A stretch of DNA of 64,000 bases from JAICXG01 sp963801255 (GTDB lineage: Bacteria; Verrucomicrobiota; Verrucomicrobiia; Chthoniobacterales; UBA10450), in the NCBI GenBank assembly GCA_963801255.1, contig CAWDEC010000015.1, positions 124,001 to 188,000 on the forward strand, given 5' to 3'. The notes under the pieces are model-generated. The model searched no databases, had not been told where the DNA came from, and was given only the letters and a program-made list of their open reading frames with translations. This document shows positions 1 to 10,239 of the stretch, one piece after another; the first letter of the stretch is position 1, and every line of letters starts with the position of its first letter. Position numbers and translations under genes: made by a program.

Positions 1-2189
1 ATGACCGACGACCAGGGCTATGGCATTACCAGCACGTTTGGCGGTGTCATCCCGACACCGGCGCTCGACCGGATCGCAAAGGCCGGGTTGCGTTACACAC
101 AATTTCACTCAACCGCACTCTGCTCACCCACGCGCGCGGCGCTCATTACCGGTCGTAACCATCACTCCGCGGGCTTTGGCGTAATTTCCGAGCAGGCCAC
201 CGGCTACCCGGGCTACGACAGCATCATTACCAAGGATAAAGCGACGGTTGGCGAGATCCTTAAGGAGAACGGTTACGCCACGTCCTGGTTCGGTAAGAAC
301 CATAACACGCCAACCTATCTCTATAGCCTGGCTGGCCCCTTTGACCAATGGCCCAGCGGGATGGGCTTTGAATACTTCTACGGGTTCATGGGCGGCGAGA
401 CTAACCAGTGGCAGCCATATCTCTTCCGCGATCATACCGCGATCTTCCCGTGGGTCGGGAAGCCCGGCTACAACCTGATCACCGACATGGCGAATGAGGC
501 GATCAAGTATTTGACGGAATTGAACGCCGCTGCGCCGGACAAACCGTTCTTCCTTTATTATGTGCCCGGTGGCACGCACGCACCGCATCATCCGACGCCG
601 GAATGGATAAAGAAGATCAGCGATATGCACCTCTTTGACGAGGGCTGGAACAAGCTGCGCGAAACAATCATCGCCAACCAGAAGGAGCTCGGTGTGATAC
701 CAGAAAATACCGAACTTACTCCGTGGCCGGACAGCTTGGCGAAGTGGGATACACTCAATCCCACCGAGAAGAAGGTGTTTACCCACCAGGCAGACATATT
801 CGGTGCTTATGTTGCGTACACGGACCACGAGATAGGCCGGGTGATCCAGGCCGTGGAAGACCTGGGCAAACTCGATAACACACTGATCATCTATATCAGC
901 GGGGACAACGGCACCAGCGCCGAGGGCACGACGCTCGGGACGGTGTTCGATATGGCAGCGATTCAAGCCATCGACATGCCGGTTGATGCCCAGCTGAAGT
1001 TCTACGATGTCCTGGGCTCGGATCTCACCACTCCGCACATGTCCGTGGCCTGGTCATGGGCTTTCGATACGCCATTCAAATGGACCAAGCAGGTGGCGTC
1101 ATTCTTCGGCGGCACCAGACAGGGCATGGCCATCTCATGGCCAGGACACATCAAGGATTTGGGCGGCATTCGCTCGCAGTTCCATCACATTATCGACATT
1201 GCGCCGACTATTCTCGAAGCCGCTGGCATCCAGGCACCGCAGACGGTGAACGGCATCGCCCAGAAACCGATCGAAGGAGTGAGCATGGCTTACACCTTTG
1301 ACAGCGCGAACGCGAGCGCTCCCTCGAAGCGCGATACGCAATATTTCGAGATGTTTGGTAACCGCGCTCTCTACCACGATGGCTGGATCGCCGCGACGGT
1401 TCCTCCGCAACCCCCATGGCTCATGGGCACGGCCAAGATGCCTGACCTCATGACCGGCTACAAATGGGAGCTATATAACATCACCGATGACTATTCCGAG
1501 AATAACGACCTCGCCGCCAAGAATCCCGAAAAGCTGAAGGAGTTGCAGGCTCTCTTTATGGATCAGGCAAAGAAATATCAGGTTTTCCCGCTGGACAATT
1601 CAATCCTCGAGCGGGCTCTCGCGCCGCGGCCCAGCGCGACCTCCGGACGAACCGAGTTCACTTACTCCGGCGAATTGTCCGGCGTGCCCAGCGGCAATGC
1701 ACCGAACATACTCGGCAAGTCCTACTCCATTACTGCTGACGTGGAAATTCCGGCGAAGGGTGCAGATGGAATGCTTAACACAATTGGAGGACGCTTCGGG
1801 GGCTATGGTTTGTACCTGCTCAAGGGCAAACCGGTCTTCACCTACAACTTTCTCGGTTTGGAACGCTTTCGCTGGGAGAGTCCGGCAGGCGCTGACGCCG
1901 GGCAAGCACACCATCGTGTTTGACTTCAAATACGATGGGCCCGGGATGGCCAAAGGCGGCACGGGTGCCCTCTCGGTGGACGGCAAAGAAGTGGCCAAGA
2001 AGGCCATCCCGCACACTGTTCCCGCTATCTTTACCTTCGACGAGTCCTTCGACGTCGGAGTGGATACCCGCACCGGCGTGGATGACAAAGACTACCAGCC
2101 GCCGTTCCGGTTTACCGGCAAGTTAGGCAAGCTAACGATCAAACTGGCCGAACCGAAGACGGACTGCTGCGGAAGAAGGACTTCATTAG
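1..2189 (+). pseudogene. Arylsulfatase, 5' incomplete and frameshifted near its C-terminus
   Basis: Sulfatase of the alkaline-phosphatase superfamily, which hydrolyses sulfate esters. The window begins inside the gene: the first codons read MTDDQGYG, which in this family follows a strand such as PNILVI, so the true start lies upstream. Visible active-site features are the metal-binding DD (residues 3-4), the CSPTR sulfatase signature with the Cys to be converted to formylglycine (residue 41), and the SGDNG metal-binding motif (about residue 302). The frame stops at 1923, but the family C-terminus (LTPGKHTIVFDF, then DVGVDTRTG and FTGKLGKLTIKL) continues at once in the +1 frame from about 1890 to about 2160. 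One indel near 1880-1895 therefore breaks the gene. The catalytic domain is complete, so a shortened enzyme could still act; a sequencing indel is the alternative. Confidence 0.85.
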
Positions 2190-2434
2190 AGAAACAAATA
2201 CAAGATGTTAGAAATGCGGCCAGTGAACGTCGCTCAAGTCGTGGCGCGCGCAATCACGTCACTGGCGCAAGACAGACTCTGAAGAGCTGCGCCAATCATT
2301 ACCGGCGATCTGCTTGTGCAGGGAGCCACTCCTTACAGCTACGGTGGTAGTGAGGATCGCTCCTCGGATCGCGAGCGAGTGAGAAAGATTGACAGACGAG
2401 TTAGCGAGGGAATCCCCACGCACGATAGGCAACC

Positions 2435-3300
2435 ATGAGAACAAAGTCCCTGCTCACTCTTAGCCTTCTGGCTCTAACTCCATACCTCCGCGGTGCGGAA
2501 GCAAGAAGTCCGATGAAGCGACGGAACTTGCCAAGCAGCTATCCAATCCTGTCGCCTCGCTCATCAGTATTCCATTCCAGGCGAACTATGATTTCGATAT
2601 CGGGCCGACAGGTAATGGCTCCAGGTTCACGCTCAATATCCAGCCGGTCGTTCCGCTCTCCATTAACAAGGATTGGAATATCATCCTACGGACGATCCTG
2701 CCGATCGTTAGTCAGCACGACGTCTTCTATCCCGCTCTCCCGCAAGATCGCACACAGAGCGGCCTTGGCGATACAACGCAGAGCTTCTTCCTTTCTCCGA
2801 AACTACCTGGACCCGGCGGGATCATCTGGGGTCTTGGCCCGGTCGTGTTGTATCCCACAGCCACGGATGACCTGCTCGGTAGCGAGAAGTGGGGACTTGG
2901 TCCGACAGCCGTCCTGCTGAAACAAACGGGAGGCTGGACGTATGGTGTCCTGGCAAATCAAATCTGGTCCGTCGCAGGCAATAGCCACCGCGAAAGCGTT
3001 AGCGCGACGTTCCTCCAGCCCTTTGTGACCTACACAACGAAGACACATACCACTTTCGGCGTGAACACGGAGTCCACTTACGATTGGAAAGACAGCCAGT
3101 GGACGGTGCCGATCAATGCGTTCGTCAGTCAGGTCCTCAAGATAGGGAAACAGCCGATCAGCATTCAACTGGGCGCCCGTTATTATGCGGACGGCCCCAG
3201 CGGCGGCCCGGATTGGGGCCTGCGCCTTAACTTCACCCTGCTCTATCCCGAGCACAAACACCCGGTCGAGCCGCCTGCCCACACGGCCTATATCAAATAA
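2435..3300 (+). pseudogene. Outer-membrane barrel protein (MetA-pathway/transporter-like), frameshifted after the signal peptide
   Basis: The ATG at 2435 opens a signal peptide (MRTKSLLTLSLLALTPYLRG), but this frame becomes nonsense after about 2500. From about 2503 another frame carries a coherent protein to the stop at 3300, with segments such as LAKQLSNPVASLISIPFQ, QANYDFDIGPTGNGSRF, TDDLLGSEKWGLGPTAV and ESTYDWKDSQWTVPIN. These resemble the family often annotated as transporter or neuromedin-U-like, probably beta-barrel outer-membrane proteins related to the phenol MetA-degradation family. One missing base near 2500 explains the break. It lies between a damaged sulfatase and a damaged HAD phosphatase on the same strand. 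The family assignment is from memory of sequence style; substrate is unknown. Confidence 0.7.
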
Positions 3301-3306
3301 GACAAG

Positions 3307-4301
3307 CATACGAAATCGATCCCACTCACACTTATCTCGCTCGCACTGGTTCTTGCCGGCGCCACTGCCTTTGCGCAAGATCCCCTGCCCTCCTGGAATG
3401 ATACCGCGACGAAGAAAGCCATTGTCGCTTTTGTCGAGAAGGTAACGAAGGAAGGCTCACCCGACTTCGTTCCACCTAGCGAGCGGATCGCCACCTTTGA
3501 TAACGACGGGACGCTCTGGTGCGAGCAGCCAGTGTCTTTCAATTGCTCTTCGCGCTCGAGCGCGTGAAAGTCATGGCGCCACAGCATCCGGAGTGGAAGA
3601 CAGAAGGAGCCTTATGCTTCGTTGCTCAAAGGCGATGTGAAAGGCGCGCATGGCCGGCGGCGAGCGCGGCTGGTCGGAGAGATCGTCAGACCACCCATTC
3701 CGGCATGACGATCGACGAATTCGAGAAGATCGTGCCGGATTGGATCGCCACCGCGAAACATCCAAAGTAACAAGCAGCCTCTACACCGAGTGGTGTATCA
3801 GCCGATGCTCGAGCTGCTCGCCTATCTGCGTGCCAACGGTTTCAAGACCTTTATCGTCTCCGGCGGCGGCATCGAGTTCATGCGCCCATGGACGGAGAAG
3901 GTGTACGGCATCCCACCCGAGCAAGTGGTCGGCAGCAGCGGCAAGACGAAGTTTGAGATGGTCGATGGCAAGCCGGTGCTGGTGAAACTGCCGGAGATCA
4001 ACTTCATCGACGACAAGACTGGCAAACCGATCGGCATTCAGGAATTCATCGGCCGCCGTCCTATCGCTGCCTTTGGCAATTCGGATGGCGATCAGACAGA
4101 TGCTGAGTGGACCATGGCCGGCAACGGTGCGCGCTTCGCTCTCCTGGTCCACCACGACGATGCGCGAGCGCGAGTTCGCCTACGACCGCAAGGATCACAT
4201 CGGCACGCTCGACAAAGGCGTGGGACGAAGCCAAGGCCAAAGGCTGGACGGTTGTCAGCATGAAGGATGATTGGAAGACCATCTTTCCTCCGAAGCAGTA
4301 G
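3307..4301 (+). pseudogene. Secreted HAD-family phosphatase, multiply frameshifted
   Basis: Joined across frames, this stretch gives a secreted haloacid-dehalogenase-type hydrolase: a hydrophobic leader ending AFAQD, the HAD motif I TFDNDGTLW (nucleophile Asp codon at 3499-3501), ALERVKVMAPQHPEWK, THSGMTIDEFEKIV, a long clean section from 3790 (LELLAYLRANGFKTFIVSGG, with motif II region), motif IV FGNSDGD, and a C-terminus AKGWTVVSMKDDWKTIF ending at 4301. At least five changes of frame are needed (near 3535, 3615, 3660, 3770 and between 4155 and 4230), and no convincing start codon precedes the leader. This many lesions argue for true decay over a single sequencing slip. Relatives are probably periplasmic phosphatases. 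A fragment of its 3' end recurs in the relic at 5843-6014. Confidence 0.8.
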
Positions 4302-4378
4302 CTAGAATTCGCAACGACCCAAACAGACTAAACCGAACTCACCATCCAAACAGCCAACAAAAAGAAAGAACCAATACC

Positions 4379-4860
4379 ATGAAAGCCCTATCGACACTCA
4401 TTCGTATGACCGTTAGTCATCACAGCCTGCACTCGCAGGTATCGCCACGCTCCTCATTGCCGGATGTTCCTCCATGACCACAAACCCTACGCCGAACGCA
4501 CCGCCTTCGGCCACCGTCAGGATTCACGAATGGACCGCCGCCTACTACGGTTCGGCAGCCGTCGGAAAAGGATCTATAGATTATTTGGGCCATCATCATC
4601 ATTTCAGTATTACTGGCGTTGGTGCCGGGGGCGACGGAATGCAAAAGGTGTCCGCCACTGGCAAAGTCTATAACCTGAATAAGCTGTCGGACTTCGCCGG
4701 AACCTACCGCGGCGTGAGCAACGGACTTACCCTGATCGAAGGGAAAATGCATGCCAAGCTGACGAATGACAACGGCGTAGTCATGTACCTGGCCGGTGAG
4801 ACGGAAGGACTTGCCTCCTCGGTTGGAGTGCAGGCATTCCAGATCACACTATCCAAATGA
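4379..4860 (+). pseudogene. Small lipoprotein, frameshifted in the signal peptide
   Basis: The mature part reads continuously from about 4435 to 4860: a lipobox (LLIAGC), a Pro/Ala-rich linker, then a compact domain with IHEWTAAYYGSAAVGKG, DYLGHHHHFSITGVG and GVVMYLAGETEGLASS. The likely start codon (ATG 4379, MKALSTLIRMTV) is in another frame, so one indel between about 4400 and 4435 separates start from lipobox. Alternatively, translation could begin at ATG 4474, but that would lose the lipobox. The domain resembles small secreted proteins of unknown function (DUF1134/EipA-like in style, not certain). It follows the HAD gene by 78 bases, and parts of both recur in the relic at 5843-6014. 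Confidence 0.6.
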
Positions 4861-4961
4861 TGGAGCGAGCGTCGGCTGGCAGTAACTAAACATTGCGTTG
4901 GTGACCGGTAACTGGAATAACCAGTCATCAAGAGCGACGTATCGATGAGCGACCAATTACG

Positions 4962-5771
4962 ATGAAGTCGGACTGGCTTTACCATCAAAACGAATTCTTG
5001 ATCGTTCTTGCGCTCCTGGTGGCGATGGTGATCGCGGCAGAAGTCGGTTTTCGGCTAGGCCGCCGCTGGCATGTGCGTTCTGACGATGCCAGTCGGCGGC
5101 ATTTCGGCTCGATCATGGGCTCACTCCTTGGCTTGATGGCATTGCTTCTCTCTTTCACCTTCGCCATGTCAGCCAATCGATTCGATAACCGGCGTCAATT
5201 GGTTTTGGCTGACGCCAATGCGCTGGAGGCGCTTTATCTGCAGAGCGATCTTTTGCCCGACGCTTCGCGCAGGGCATTCAAGCAAAACCTGCGTCAGTAT
5301 GTGGAGTTGCGTTCTCAAATCGCGTTCCTGCGCCGCGATCCGACTTCGGCGGAAACTGCTGCCAGGACTGCTCGATCGGACGCTATCCACGCGCAAATGT
5401 GGAAGGCCGTCAAAAGCAGCGCGCAAGCAGATCCGCCAGTAAGAATAGCGGACGAAATGCTAAAAGGTTTGACCGTTTCTTTAGGGATCCAGCGCCAAAG
5501 GATGTTCGCATGGGAGAGCCGTGTTCCGGATTCCATTATTTGGTTACTTCTCTTAGGATGCATTTCCGGGATAACCGCGATCGGTCTGGCCGAAGGGCTG
5601 GGCAACCACCGCGGCCTTCCAGCCCGGACCATCGTAACCCTCCTTCTTTGCGCGACCATTTGCGTGGTGCTGGACCTGGATCGTCCGCACGAAGGCCTCA
5701 TCAACATCAGCCAGAGCCCTATGCTCCAACTTCAACACATTCTCCAGCGCGATCCAGAAACGAAACCCTGA
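4962..5771 (+). CDS. DUF4239/bestrophin-like membrane protein
   Basis: A 269-residue inner-membrane protein with four predicted membrane segments: about residues 11-31 and 48-68 at the N-terminus, and about 190-212 and 220-240 near the C-terminus, with a soluble helical region between. The GSLLGLMALLLSFTFAMSANRFDNRR segment followed by ANALEALYLQSDLLPD is the hallmark of the DUF4239 family that databases label bestrophin-like; whether these are channels is not established. A damaged paralogue lies downstream at 6616-7390. The two share the layout LLxFTFAMxxxRxDxRRxxVLxxANAxxxxxLxxxLLP. The gene is intact. Its role in this context is unknown. Confidence 0.75.
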   Translation: MKSDWLYHQNEFLIVLALLVAMVIAAEVGFRLGRRWHVRSDDASRRHFGSIMGSLLGLMALLLSFTFAMSANRFDNRRQLVLADANALEALYLQSDLLPDASRRAFKQNLRQYVELRSQIAFLRRDPTSAETAARTARSDAIHAQMWKAVKSSAQADPPVRIADEMLKGLTVSLGIQRQRMFAWESRVPDSIIWLLLLGCISGITAIGLAEGLGNHRGLPARTIVTLLLCATICVVLDLDRPHEGLINISQSPMLQLQHILQRDPETKP

Positions 5772-5842
5772 GCTTCCGCCTTTCAAAATGGCCACGCCGA
5801 ACTGACCATCTAAACGACCCTTCAACAGGAACGGGCCATTAC

Positions 5843-6014
5843 CATAAAATCCCTATCGACACGTGTTCGTATGAAGTTAGTCACCCAGCCCGTACTCCGG
5901 TGAGACGGAAGGGCTGGCGTCTTCGGTTGAAGTGCAGGCGACGTCAAACTATCCAACTGATGGAGCAAGCGTGAAGGGATAACTGGAAGACGATCTTTGC
6001 GCCGAACATGCAGT
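5843..6014 (+). pseudogene. Relic duplicate of the upstream lipoprotein gene and HAD 3' end
   Basis: Three blocks here repeat upstream sequence. Bases around 5843-5882 match the start of the lipoprotein gene (about 4381-4420; shared CCCTATCGACAC and TTCGTATGA). Bases around 5903-5966 match its end (about 4796-4870; shared GTGAGACGGAAGG, GAGTGCAGGC-like text and AACTATCCAA-like text). Bases around 5975-6014 match the HAD 3' end (about 4264-4303; shared TGGAAGACxATCTTT). The middle of the lipoprotein gene is absent and block order is changed. No open frame survives. It reads as an old tandem duplication followed by internal deletion. Confidence 0.6.
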
Positions 6015-6026
6015 GAAGTAACAACA

Positions 6027-6431
6027 ATGAACAAGGTTCTGCCTATTTCCGCTGTCATCGAAGTCGCGACGGGATTGGCCTTGCTGGCCGTTCCTTCGCT
6101 TGTCGGACAGTTATTGTTAGGCCACGAACTTTCCGGCATCGCCATACCGGTCGCACGTGTGGCGGGAATCGCTCTCATCGCATTGGGATTGGCCTGTTGT
6201 CCCGGCCGCGATAAAGGCAATCTTTCGCGTGCGCTTCGAGCAATGCTTTTCTATAACCCGCTCGTAGCCCTTTACCTGGCATATCTTGGAATCGCTGGAC
6301 AGGGCACCGGGCCACTCTTGTGGCCGGCTGTCGGGTTGCACACACTCATTGCGATCTTTCTCGGCCGTGCCTGGCTCATGAGCCGAAGGCCAGGTGAAGG
6401 AGACGTTCACACCACCGTACACCTAACCTAA
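6027..6431 (+). CDS. Small four-helix membrane protein of unknown function
   Basis: A 134-residue hydrophobic protein starting at ATG 6027 (MNKVLPISAVIEVATGLALL). I preferred this start over an in-frame ATG ten codons upstream because the preceding residues are polar and lie within the duplicated relic. Four membrane segments are evident at about residues 5-25, 38-58, 68-92 and 98-118, with a charged tail containing GEGDVHTT. I do not recognise a named family beyond generic small integral membrane proteins. It sits between two DUF4239-type genes on the same strand, so a shared membrane role is possible but unproven. A copy of the CCTAACG motif lies just after its stop codon (6427-6433). Confidence 0.55.
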   Translation: MNKVLPISAVIEVATGLALLAVPSLVGQLLLGHELSGIAIPVARVAGIALIALGLACCPGRDKGNLSRALRAMLFYNPLVALYLAYLGIAGQGTGPLLWPAVGLHTLIAIFLGRAWLMSRRPGEGDVHTTVHLT

Positions 6432-6615
6432 CGACAATCATCCAGAATGCCCGCGACCAATCCGAGTGAAAGCAGCAAGCGCTTAAGACAATGAGTCCGA
6501 AGACAGACTGGAGCCGGAATTGTCGCGCGCCTTATTGCGCCTTGGCTCAGCGTCTTTCTGGGCTGCTTTTTCTGGCGTCATGCACCTCCTATGGACGGTA
6601 CCACCCCAAAGCATC

Positions 6616-7390
6616 ATGACATCCCTTATCGATAACGAGTGGATCTTCATCCTTGTCTCCGGTCTCGTGCTCCTCGGCGCTTCCGAGCTGGGTGTGCGCA
6701 CCGGCTTCCGGCTTGCACTTCAAACACGATGAGGCGCGAAAAAGTCAGCTCGGCGGCGTGCAAGGCGCAGTGCTTGGCCTGCTCGGGCTGCTCCTGGGAT
6801 TCACCTTCGCCATGGCGGTGGCACGCTACGACGCGCGACGCGAGATGGTGCTTAAGGAAGCTAACGCCATCGGCACGACCTGGCTTCGCGCAGGTCTCCT
6901 TCCAGGTGATCATCCGAAGCAGGTGAAAGAATTGCTGCGACGTTACCTGAGCGTCCGGTTGGAATACCGCGAATATTTCAACGATCCATCGAAACTGGCA
7001 AAGGGCCTTCGGGCTTCCGCGGACATCGAGAACGCGATCTGGACCCACGCGGAGACAGCGGCAAAGGAATCCCCTACCCCGGTCGTCATCTCCTTTATCA
7101 GTGCATTGAATGACATGATTGACACTGATGCCGAGCGGATAGCCGCGGGACGCAACCACATCCCCCACGGGGTTTGGGTGCTCGTCCTTATCGTGGCGGC
7201 GTTTGGATGCTACACGAGCGCCTATGCTAGCGGCGCCCAGGGCGCACGTTCCAATTTCACCAGTCTTTTCCTTCCTTTGCTCCTCACGATCGTCATTGGC
7301 CTGATCTTTGATATCGATCACGCGCTTCAGGGAGCGATCGGGGTAAGTCAGCAACCGTTGTTGGAGCTTAGGGAGAATATTTCCAGGTAA
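6616..7390 (+). pseudogene. Second DUF4239/bestrophin-like membrane protein, frameshifted
   Basis: ATG 6616 opens MTSLIDNEWIFILVSGLVLL, followed by GASELGVRTGFRLALQTR and a stop. The natural continuation (DEARKSQLGGVQGAVLGLLG, then FTFAMAVARYDARREMVLKE) is in the next frame from about 6728 to 7390. One indel between about 6715 and 6730 breaks it. Assembled, the protein has the same four-segment layout as the intact paralogue at 4962-5771, including a C-terminal pair of membrane helices around IGLIFDIDHALQGAIGVSQQ. No alternative start gives a complete first membrane helix in the second frame, so the gene is either inactive or the indel is an assembly error. Confidence 0.7.
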
Positions 7391-7627
7391 ATAAGATACC
7401 GCTGCGTGGCACCTACGTCATGCCTGGCGAGCCTGGCGCAATATCTATCTCGATCCTGGCTATCGCGCCCGAGGACAGTGGCAGAGCTTTGTTCAAACGT
7501 TTCGAATCAAGGCTATATCTGGCGTTCCGCAGCCCTGCCGGCCTAAAGCTTTAACGCCCAGTGGGAGGATAAGGATATCAGACCAAAGGCCTATTCAATA
7601 GCCGCTCACACGTGAGAAGCTGTCGGT

Positions 7628-8020
7628 ATGAATACATCCAAACCTCGAAAACTTAGCCTGCTCATCGCTGCGCTCGGTCTTACCATGCTCTCAGGCTGTG
7701 GAACTACCGAAACCAGCACTTCGACCTCGGCCGGTTCCACCATGAGCGCGAATTCGGGTCGCCTGATCATCCGGAGAATACCTGACCTTGGCACTGCGAC
7801 GGTCCTCAGCGTCTCGGTCGATAACAAAAAGGTAGCAACGCTTATGGAGGGCCAAAATTACGATTCTGCCTTGTCGGCTGGGCCTCATGTGGTCATGGTC
7901 AGTCCGGAGCCGAACGTAAGAGAAACCGTTCCGCCGCAGAAGAAACTGAACGTCAAGCAAGGGCAAACCTACGCCTACACCGCAGCCTGGAAAAACGACG
8001 CCCTGATTCTGGAACAATGA
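7628..8020 (+). CDS. Small lipoprotein with a PEGA-like domain
   Basis: A 130-residue lipoprotein: basic N-terminus (MNTSKPRK), hydrophobic core, lipobox LSGC (Cys at residue 24), a Ser/Thr-rich linker, and a domain beginning GRLIIRRIPDLGTATVLSVS that continues with VDNKKVATLMEGQNYDSAL and SAGPHVVMVSPEPN. The pattern of a strand, VDGKK-like turn and SAGPH segment resembles PEGA-type beta domains that decorate surface proteins; this is a judgement from sequence style. It stands alone between a damaged membrane-protein gene and the TolB/TPR gene. The 237 bases upstream hold no gene I can support. Confidence 0.6.
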   Translation: MNTSKPRKLSLLIAALGLTMLSGCGTTETSTSTSAGSTMSANSGRLIIRRIPDLGTATVLSVSVDNKKVATLMEGQNYDSALSAGPHVVMVSPEPNVRETVPPQKKLNVKQGQTYAYTAAWKNDALILEQ

Positions 8021-8263
8021 TGGGCGCTAACCCGTCCCGCTGCTACCAGTCGTAGTCGCGGAACCAAACGCTGATCAAGTCTTTCGCAGATGTCTGCGAC
8101 ACTTACCCCTGCGCAGTTTTAACTTAAAGACAACTCGAGAGATCGACCCAGCCTTGACGAGGCCAAAACAAAGGCTGGGCTGTTAGCCGGGATTGCATTC
8201 TGGAGGTGCACCAGGGCGAACCTCCTGTAGGCTCCAAGTGTTCTCTCCTCCACGGGGCGCGCA

Positions 8264-10067
8264 ATGAAACCGCAAGATCTGTTTGCCGAACTCAAGCGAC
8301 GCAATGTCTATAAGGTAGCGGTCGCTTATGGGATCGTCGGCTGGCTCACCATTCAGATCGCCGCCTCGATCTTTCCTATCCTGGAAATTCCACGATGGGG
8401 CGCAAAGCTCGTCATCGCGATGGTTCTGCTTGGCTTTCCGACGGCCTTGATCCTGGCCTGGGCCTTTGAGCTAACTCCTGAGGGATTCAAGCGTACAGAA
8501 GAGGTAGCGCCTCATGAGTCGATCAGGCATCAGACTGGACGCAAGCTGATCGGAATCATTGCCGTCCTGGCTGTGATTGCCGGTGGTTACTTAAGTTTTC
8601 AATGGCTGAAGCCGAAGCCGGCGAAAAACAGCAGCAGCAGCGTTTCAGTCCCGATTCCCCGGCCAAGAGCAGTTCCTATCCCCGATAAGTCGATCGCGGT
8701 CCTGCCGTTCGAGAGCCTGAGCGAGGACAAAAGTAATGCCTATTTTGCCGAGGGTATTCAGGATGAAATCCTCACCCGCCTCTCGAAGGTCTCGGACCTG
8801 AAGGTCATTTCGCGCACTTCCACCATGCAGTTTCAAAGTGCGCCGCAGGACTTACCGCATATTGCCCAGCAACTGGGCGTCGCGCATATCCTGGAAGGCA
8901 GCGTGCAGAAAAGCGCGGACACCGTGCGGGTCAACGTGCAACTCATTCAAGCTCCGACCGACTCGCATCTTTGGGCCGATATTTACGATCGTAAGTTGAC
9001 CGATATTTTTGCGGTCGAGAGTGACATTGCGAAGACGATCGCCACGACCTTGCAAGCGAAGCTGACTGCGCCCGAGTTAACCGCGATGGCGAAGTCTCCG
9101 ACGCCGGACCAGGAAGCGTACGAGCTTTATCTCAAAGGGCGATTCTTCTGGAACAAAAGAACCGGCACAAACCTGCGCAAAGCCATTGAGTATTTCGAAC
9201 AATCGATCGCGAAGGACCCGAGCTATGCTCTGGCTTATGTGGGAGTAGCTGACGCTTACTCGCTTTTGCCTAACTACGGTGGTGGCTCTCCCCAGGAATC
9301 TATTCCGCAGGCAAGAGCGGCGGCGAAAAAAGCCCTGGAACTGGACGACACGCTCGCGGAAGCGCACGCTTCCCATGCTCGATTGCTATGCTATGACTAC
9401 GATTTCGCGCGCTCGACGGCAGAATTTGAACGCGCGATTAAGCTCAATCCTAACTACGCGATGGCCTACCATTGGCTCTCGAGCGGACCTTTGATGGGAC
9501 TGGGAGACTTCGACCGTGCGATCGCGGTTGGAAAGCGCGCGATCGATCTCGATCCGCTTTCCCTGATCAACAACGCCGACCTCGGCTGGGTCTATTGCTG
9601 TGCCCGGCGCTACGACGAAGCGATTGCCCAAGCCCGCAAGACTCTGGATATGGACCCGCGCTTTTATGTGGCGCGTTACTACCTCGGTCATGCTTTGCAA
9701 TTTAGCGGACGGCTAAGCGAAGCTACGGCGGAGTATCAAAAGGCGGCTGAGACGGACGATGATCCGGTTGTCCTTGCCTTGCTTGGCCAGGCGTATGCGC
9801 GGAGCGGGCAAGGAGACAAGGCGCGGGCAATTCTCGCACAGCTGACCGAAGAGGCGAAATCGCGCTACGTCTCGGCCTACAGTTTCGCAATCCTTTATCT
9901 CGGGATTGCGAGAAAAGAAACAGGCGATCGATGAGCTCGAGCGCGGCTATCGCGAAGGCGCGGGAGACGATCTCTTTTTGATCAAGGTCGATCCCATGCT
10001 CGATGACCTTCGTGGGGAACCCCGTTTTGAATCGCTCGTCAAAACTATTCTCGCGCCCAAACCATAA
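8264..10067 (+). pseudogene. TolB-like/TPR protein with N-terminal membrane region, frameshifted near the end
   Basis: The N-terminus (MKPQDLFAELKRRNVYKVAV) and two membrane segments (about residues 22-45 and 48-70, then 93-112) match a common bacterial family in which a TolB-like domain (DKSIAVLPFESLSEDKSNAY, about 150-270) precedes TPR repeats (about 285-550). In relatives the N-terminus may carry a DNA-binding or kinase domain; here it does not. The frame ends at 9934, but the expected tail (AIDELERGYREGAGDDLFLI, then DDLRGEPRFESLVKTIL) continues in another frame to 10067, so an indel near 9905-9925 removes about 45 residues. The main domains are intact and a shortened product may be functional. 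Function is probably scaffold or regulatory, not enzymatic. Confidence 0.75.
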
Positions 10068-10239
10068 GGCTGCTGCGGAATAGGGCGGCTTTTCCGCTAT
10101 TCGCATGCAATCAGCATTGGACTAAGGTCCAATACCGGCGACCGGCCCCTTCAGGCGAACTTCGTGTGAGCTGAGAGCATGCCACTTTCGCAACGCACAA
10201 GTGTCGTGAAAGTACGTAACTTGAATCATTTCTTCGCCG

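Noticed and set aside
124..1038. Long open frame on the minus strand of the sulfatase
   Set aside because: It mirrors the sulfatase coding frame, shows no motif or signal, and the plus-strand frame has clear sulfatase motifs.
7391..7627. Possible gene remnant between the second DUF4239 gene and the lipoprotein
   Set aside because: Two frames stay open for about 60 codons, but I could not match either to a family.
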